64,000 nt of DNA from Hyphomonas sp. GTDB taxonomy: Bacteria; Pseudomonadota; Alphaproteobacteria; Caulobacterales; Hyphomonadaceae. This document shows, piece after piece, positions 61,905-64,000 of this stretch. The position numbers were made by a program, and so were the translations under genes. Numbering within the stretch: position 1 is the stretch's first letter; the number at the start of each line of letters is the position of its first letter. The notes beneath the pieces are model-generated. The model was not told the DNA's origin. It did not search any database and worked only from the letters and a program-made list of their open reading frames with translations. The stretch lies in contig NZ_PNMA01000008.1 in assembly GCF_013823385.1 (NCBI RefSeq), positions 54,609 through 118,608 on the forward strand. Reading direction: 5' to 3'.

Positions 61905-63179
61905 ATGACCATACCTGAACACATTGCCCGTGATGTTGTTGACCCCAAAGCCTATGCCGATGGCAAGCGCGTCGATGATGCCTTCCGCTGGCTGCGCGCC
62001 AATGCGCCGCTGGATGTGGCTGAAGTGGAAGGGTTTGACCCCTTCTGGGTCGTGACCCGTCATGCCGACATTCTCAACATCGAAAGACAGAACGATCTGT
62101 TCCACAATGAAGATCGCTCGGCCACGCTGACCACCATCGAAAGCGACAAGCGCGTGCGCGAGATGATGGGCGGCAAGCCGAACATCCTGCGCTCCCTCGT
62201 GCAGATGGATAACCCGGACCACATGCAGTACCGCCGCCTCACCCAGGCCTGGTTCATGCCGCAGAACCTGCGCAAGCTGGAAGACCGGGTGCGCGAGATC
62301 GCCCGCGGCTTCATCGACCAGATGGCGGCCAAAGGCACAGAATGCGATTTCGCCCGCGATGTCGCCTTCCTCTACCCCCTGCACGTGATCATGGAAGTCC
62401 TCGGCGTGCCGCCGATTGACGAGCCGCGCATGCTGAAGCTGACGCAGGAACTCTTCGGCACCCAGGACCCGGACGTGAACCGCGCCGGCAAGGAAGTGGG
62501 CACGGCAGAAGACGCGCTGAAGATGATCAACGAAACGATCTTCGACTTCATGACCTATTTCAACGCCATGACCGAAGACCGCCGCCAGAACCCGCGCGAA
62601 GACCTTGCCAGCGTCATCGCCAATGGCGCCGTCTATGGCCAGCCCCTCGGCCATCTCGAAGCGATGAGCTATTACATCATCGCCGCCACCGCCGGCCATG
62701 ACACCACCTCCAACACCACCGCCGGGGCGATGTGGGCGCTGGCCGAAAATCCCGACCAGTTCGCGAAAGTAAAGAACGATCTCTCGCTCATTCCTTCAAT
62801 GGTCGAAGAATCCATCCGCTGGGAAACCCCGGTGAAACACTTCATGCGCACCGCCACCGATGACACCGAAATCGCCGGGCGGAAGATCGCGAAGAATGAC
62901 TGGCTGTTCCTGGCCTATCCTTCCGGCAACCGGGATGAAGCCGTGTTCGAGGATCCCTACAGCTTCAAGGTCGACCGTTCGCCCAACAAGCATGTCGCCT
63001 TCGGCTATGGCGCCCATGTGTGCCTCGGCCAGCACCTCGCCCGGATGGAAATGCGCCTCCTCTGGGAAGAACTCCTGCCGCGCCTGAAATCCGTGGAACT
63101 GGCCGGAACGCCCTCCCGCACCCAGGCCAACTTCGTCAGCGGCCCGAAAACCGTGCCAATCCGCTTCCAGATGAGCTGA
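61905..63179 (+). CDS. Cytochrome P450
   Basis: A 424-residue soluble P450. I-helix AGHDTT, K-helix ExxR in EESIRW, heme loop FGYGAHVCLGQHLARME with the axial Cys373. Clade features (PFWVVTRHADI, AFGYGAHVCLG) resemble bacterial CYP125/CYP153-like enzymes that oxidise steroids or alkanes, but this is not certain. GGGAGG stands 12 bases before the start. Divergent from a TetR-rubredoxin operon; rubredoxin or a ferredoxin elsewhere would supply electrons. Confidence 0.92.
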   Translation: MTIPEHIARDVVDPKAYADGKRVDDAFRWLRANAPLDVAEVEGFDPFWVVTRHADILNIERQNDLFHNEDRSATLTTIESDKRVREMMGGKPNILRSLVQMDNPDHMQYRRLTQAWFMPQNLRKLEDRVREIARGFIDQMAAKGTECDFARDVAFLYPLHVIMEVLGVPPIDEPRMLKLTQELFGTQDPDVNRAGKEVGTAEDALKMINETIFDFMTYFNAMTEDRRQNPREDLASVIANGAVYGQPLGHLEAMSYYIIAATAGHDTTSNTTAGAMWALAENPDQFAKVKNDLSLIPSMVEESIRWETPVKHFMRTATDDTEIAGRKIAKNDWLFLAYPSGNRDEAVFEDPYSFKVDRSPNKHVAFGYGAHVCLGQHLARMEMRLLWEELLPRLKSVELAGTPSRTQANFVSGPKTVPIRFQMS

Positions 63180-63200
63180 CACACATCTCGGGGAAAGCGA

Positions 63201-63320
63201 CCCCACCCCAACCCTCCCCATAGTCATGGGGAGGGGGCCTGTTGCTCTGTGGGACAAGCAGACCTCTCCAATGCCACGAGTTGCCCCCTCCCCATGACTA
63301 TGGGGAGGGTTGGGGTGGGG
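63201..63320. repeat. Inverted pair of the 37-bp repeat
   Basis: CCCCACCCCAACCCTCCCC... (63201-63237) and its exact reverse complement (63284-63320) flank a 46-base loop. A third copy is at 24007-24043. Confidence 0.85.
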
Positions 63321-63417
63321 CTCAGCGAGGACAAGCACGCCCCCTATCCAACACCTCCCACCTCTCCCCCATGTCATCCCGGCGAAAGCCGGGACCCAGA
63401 CTCCCCTCTCCCAACCC

Positions 63418-63518
63418 CCGCTCACCCCCGCGCAGGCGGGGGTCTCGGGCGGGTGTGCGCCGCCTTGCGAGATCCCCGCCCTCATCCTGAGCTTGCCGAA
63501 GGGCGCGGGGATGAGCGG
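63418..63518. repeat. Nested palindromic repeats
   Basis: A CCGCTCAcCCCCGCG-type arm (63418-63446) pairs with a second arm (63468-63480 plus 63503-63518) that is split by a 22-base unit CTCATCCTGAGCTTGCCGAAGG (63481-63502). That unit belongs to the family at 12143. A separate TCATCCCGGCGAAAGCCGGGA hairpin lies at 63374-63394. Confidence 0.75.
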
Positions 63519-64000
63519 AAAAATGAGGGCACCTTATCCGCCCGGGTCCCTCCCTCGCGCAAACTCACGCCTATCCTCCCCACAGGAGCCGCGCCGGTAC
63601 CGTTCGGTTTGTGGGAGGGACGCCCCGGAGGATGGGAGGCGGTGGGAGTAACGGCCCGCAGCTTCTCTAGGGACGTTGATCCAGGCAAGCCGGACCAAAA
63701 AGCCGGTAGAGAATCCCGACTGGCCCGCCTTCTGTGAAAGCAGGAGGTCACGAGAGTGAGGGTAAGTGGTCAAGGCCTGGCAGCGCCGAAGTCATCCCGA
63801 AAACTGCCCGAAACTCCGGTGGCAGTGCGCGGCGGGCGAAAGCGCCCACACCGCAAACACTTTTCTATCCGGGCGCCGCGGCGCCCGCCGCGCAGGCTCC
63901 ACTTGAGGGGCCCTCTGACTGCTCCGACCCCGGATGGCTCCGCCAGTCCGGATACAGGTGTATGGAGGCACACCCCTCCCCTTCGTCACCCTCGATGGCC
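63519..64000. other. Unassigned right end of the window
   Basis: No reliable coding gene. Several short overlapping frames occur on both strands, which is typical of high-GC non-coding or structured-RNA sequence. Palindromic stretches (GGGCGCCGCGGCGCCC at 63870-63885) are present. A short frame starting ATGGCTCCGCC at 63934 runs off the end and could be the start of a gene. RNase P RNA, tRNA and rRNA signatures were looked for and not found. Confidence 0.5.

Noticed and set aside
63249..63737. Frames in the repeat-rich right end
   Set aside because: They run through palindromic repeats in several frames at once and carry no recognisable protein domain.
63519..64000. RNase P RNA at the right end
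   Set aside because: The conserved core sequences of bacterial RNase P RNA were not found on either strand.

Overview
The window looks like chromosome of a high-GC alphaproteobacterium, most likely in the Hyphomonadaceae (Hyphomonas/Henriciella-like). Evidence: a circularly permuted two-piece tmRNA gene with the tag ANDNFAEGELMAA, a short HisG paired with HisZ beside a ~490-residue HisS, EcfG-type stress promoters, a ligase-associated helicase/PdeM DNA-repair pair, a TerC protein and many short palindromic intergenic repeats. This assignment is inference from gene content; no 16S rRNA or tRNA gene was found here.

Layout. 0-10 kb: S9 peptidase lipoprotein, GST, Tat-exported SDR, two small membrane proteins, tmRNA (5.4-5.7 kb), an MpaB-like oxygenase divergent from a TetR regulator, and uvrC. 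10-22 kb: aspartate aminotransferase, Dps with an EcfG-like promoter, an HSL-type esterase, a GNAT protein followed by an unrecognised 642-residue membrane-anchored protein, a strong small-RNA candidate, a LysR/SDR divergent pair, a PLP decarboxylase, an S24-type repressor with its own operators, SulP and PdeM. 22-29 kb: a low-GC membrane gene and other cargo lie between pdeM and its usual partner helicase; the helicase gene carries three in-frame copies of a palindromic repeat. 29-39 kb: serine hydrolase, trypsin-like lipoprotein, TspO-like protein, MscS, DECR-type reductase, Hsp33, AraC, VOC protein, OTC. 39-41 kb: a probable general-stress-response cassette (EcfG promoter, 30-residue ORF, sigma-like protein) divergent from a GlsB-type membrane protein. 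40-45 kb: carboxy(nor)spermidine synthase and decarboxylase, nitrilase-family amidase, lipase-like hydrolase. 45-55 kb: large ATP-binding LuxR regulator, NTPase, thioesterase, ArgD and the coupled hisS-hisZ-hisG operon. 55-64 kb: tandem Kdo-hydroxylase-like dioxygenases, ChrA, TerC, PaaI thioesterase, a phospholipase-A2-like protein, a TetR-rubredoxin pair divergent from a cytochrome P450, and a repeat-dense gene-poor end.

How the genes work together: polyamine synthesis (synthase then decarboxylase), histidine metabolism (three ATGA-coupled genes), arginine synthesis (argF and argD about 11 kb apart), P450 with rubredoxin under a local TetR, and a stress layer (Dps, sigma-like protein, Hsp33, MscS).

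Most noteworthy: (1) in-frame palindromic repeat insertions in the helicase gene, supported by a nested repeat at the right end; (2) the EcfG-driven small-ORF/sigma-mimic cassette; (3) a terminated sRNA candidate displaying UCCUCC anti-Shine-Dalgarno sequence; (4) two further intergenic RNA candidates at 48.2 and 51.2 kb; (5) the 642-residue unknown membrane protein.
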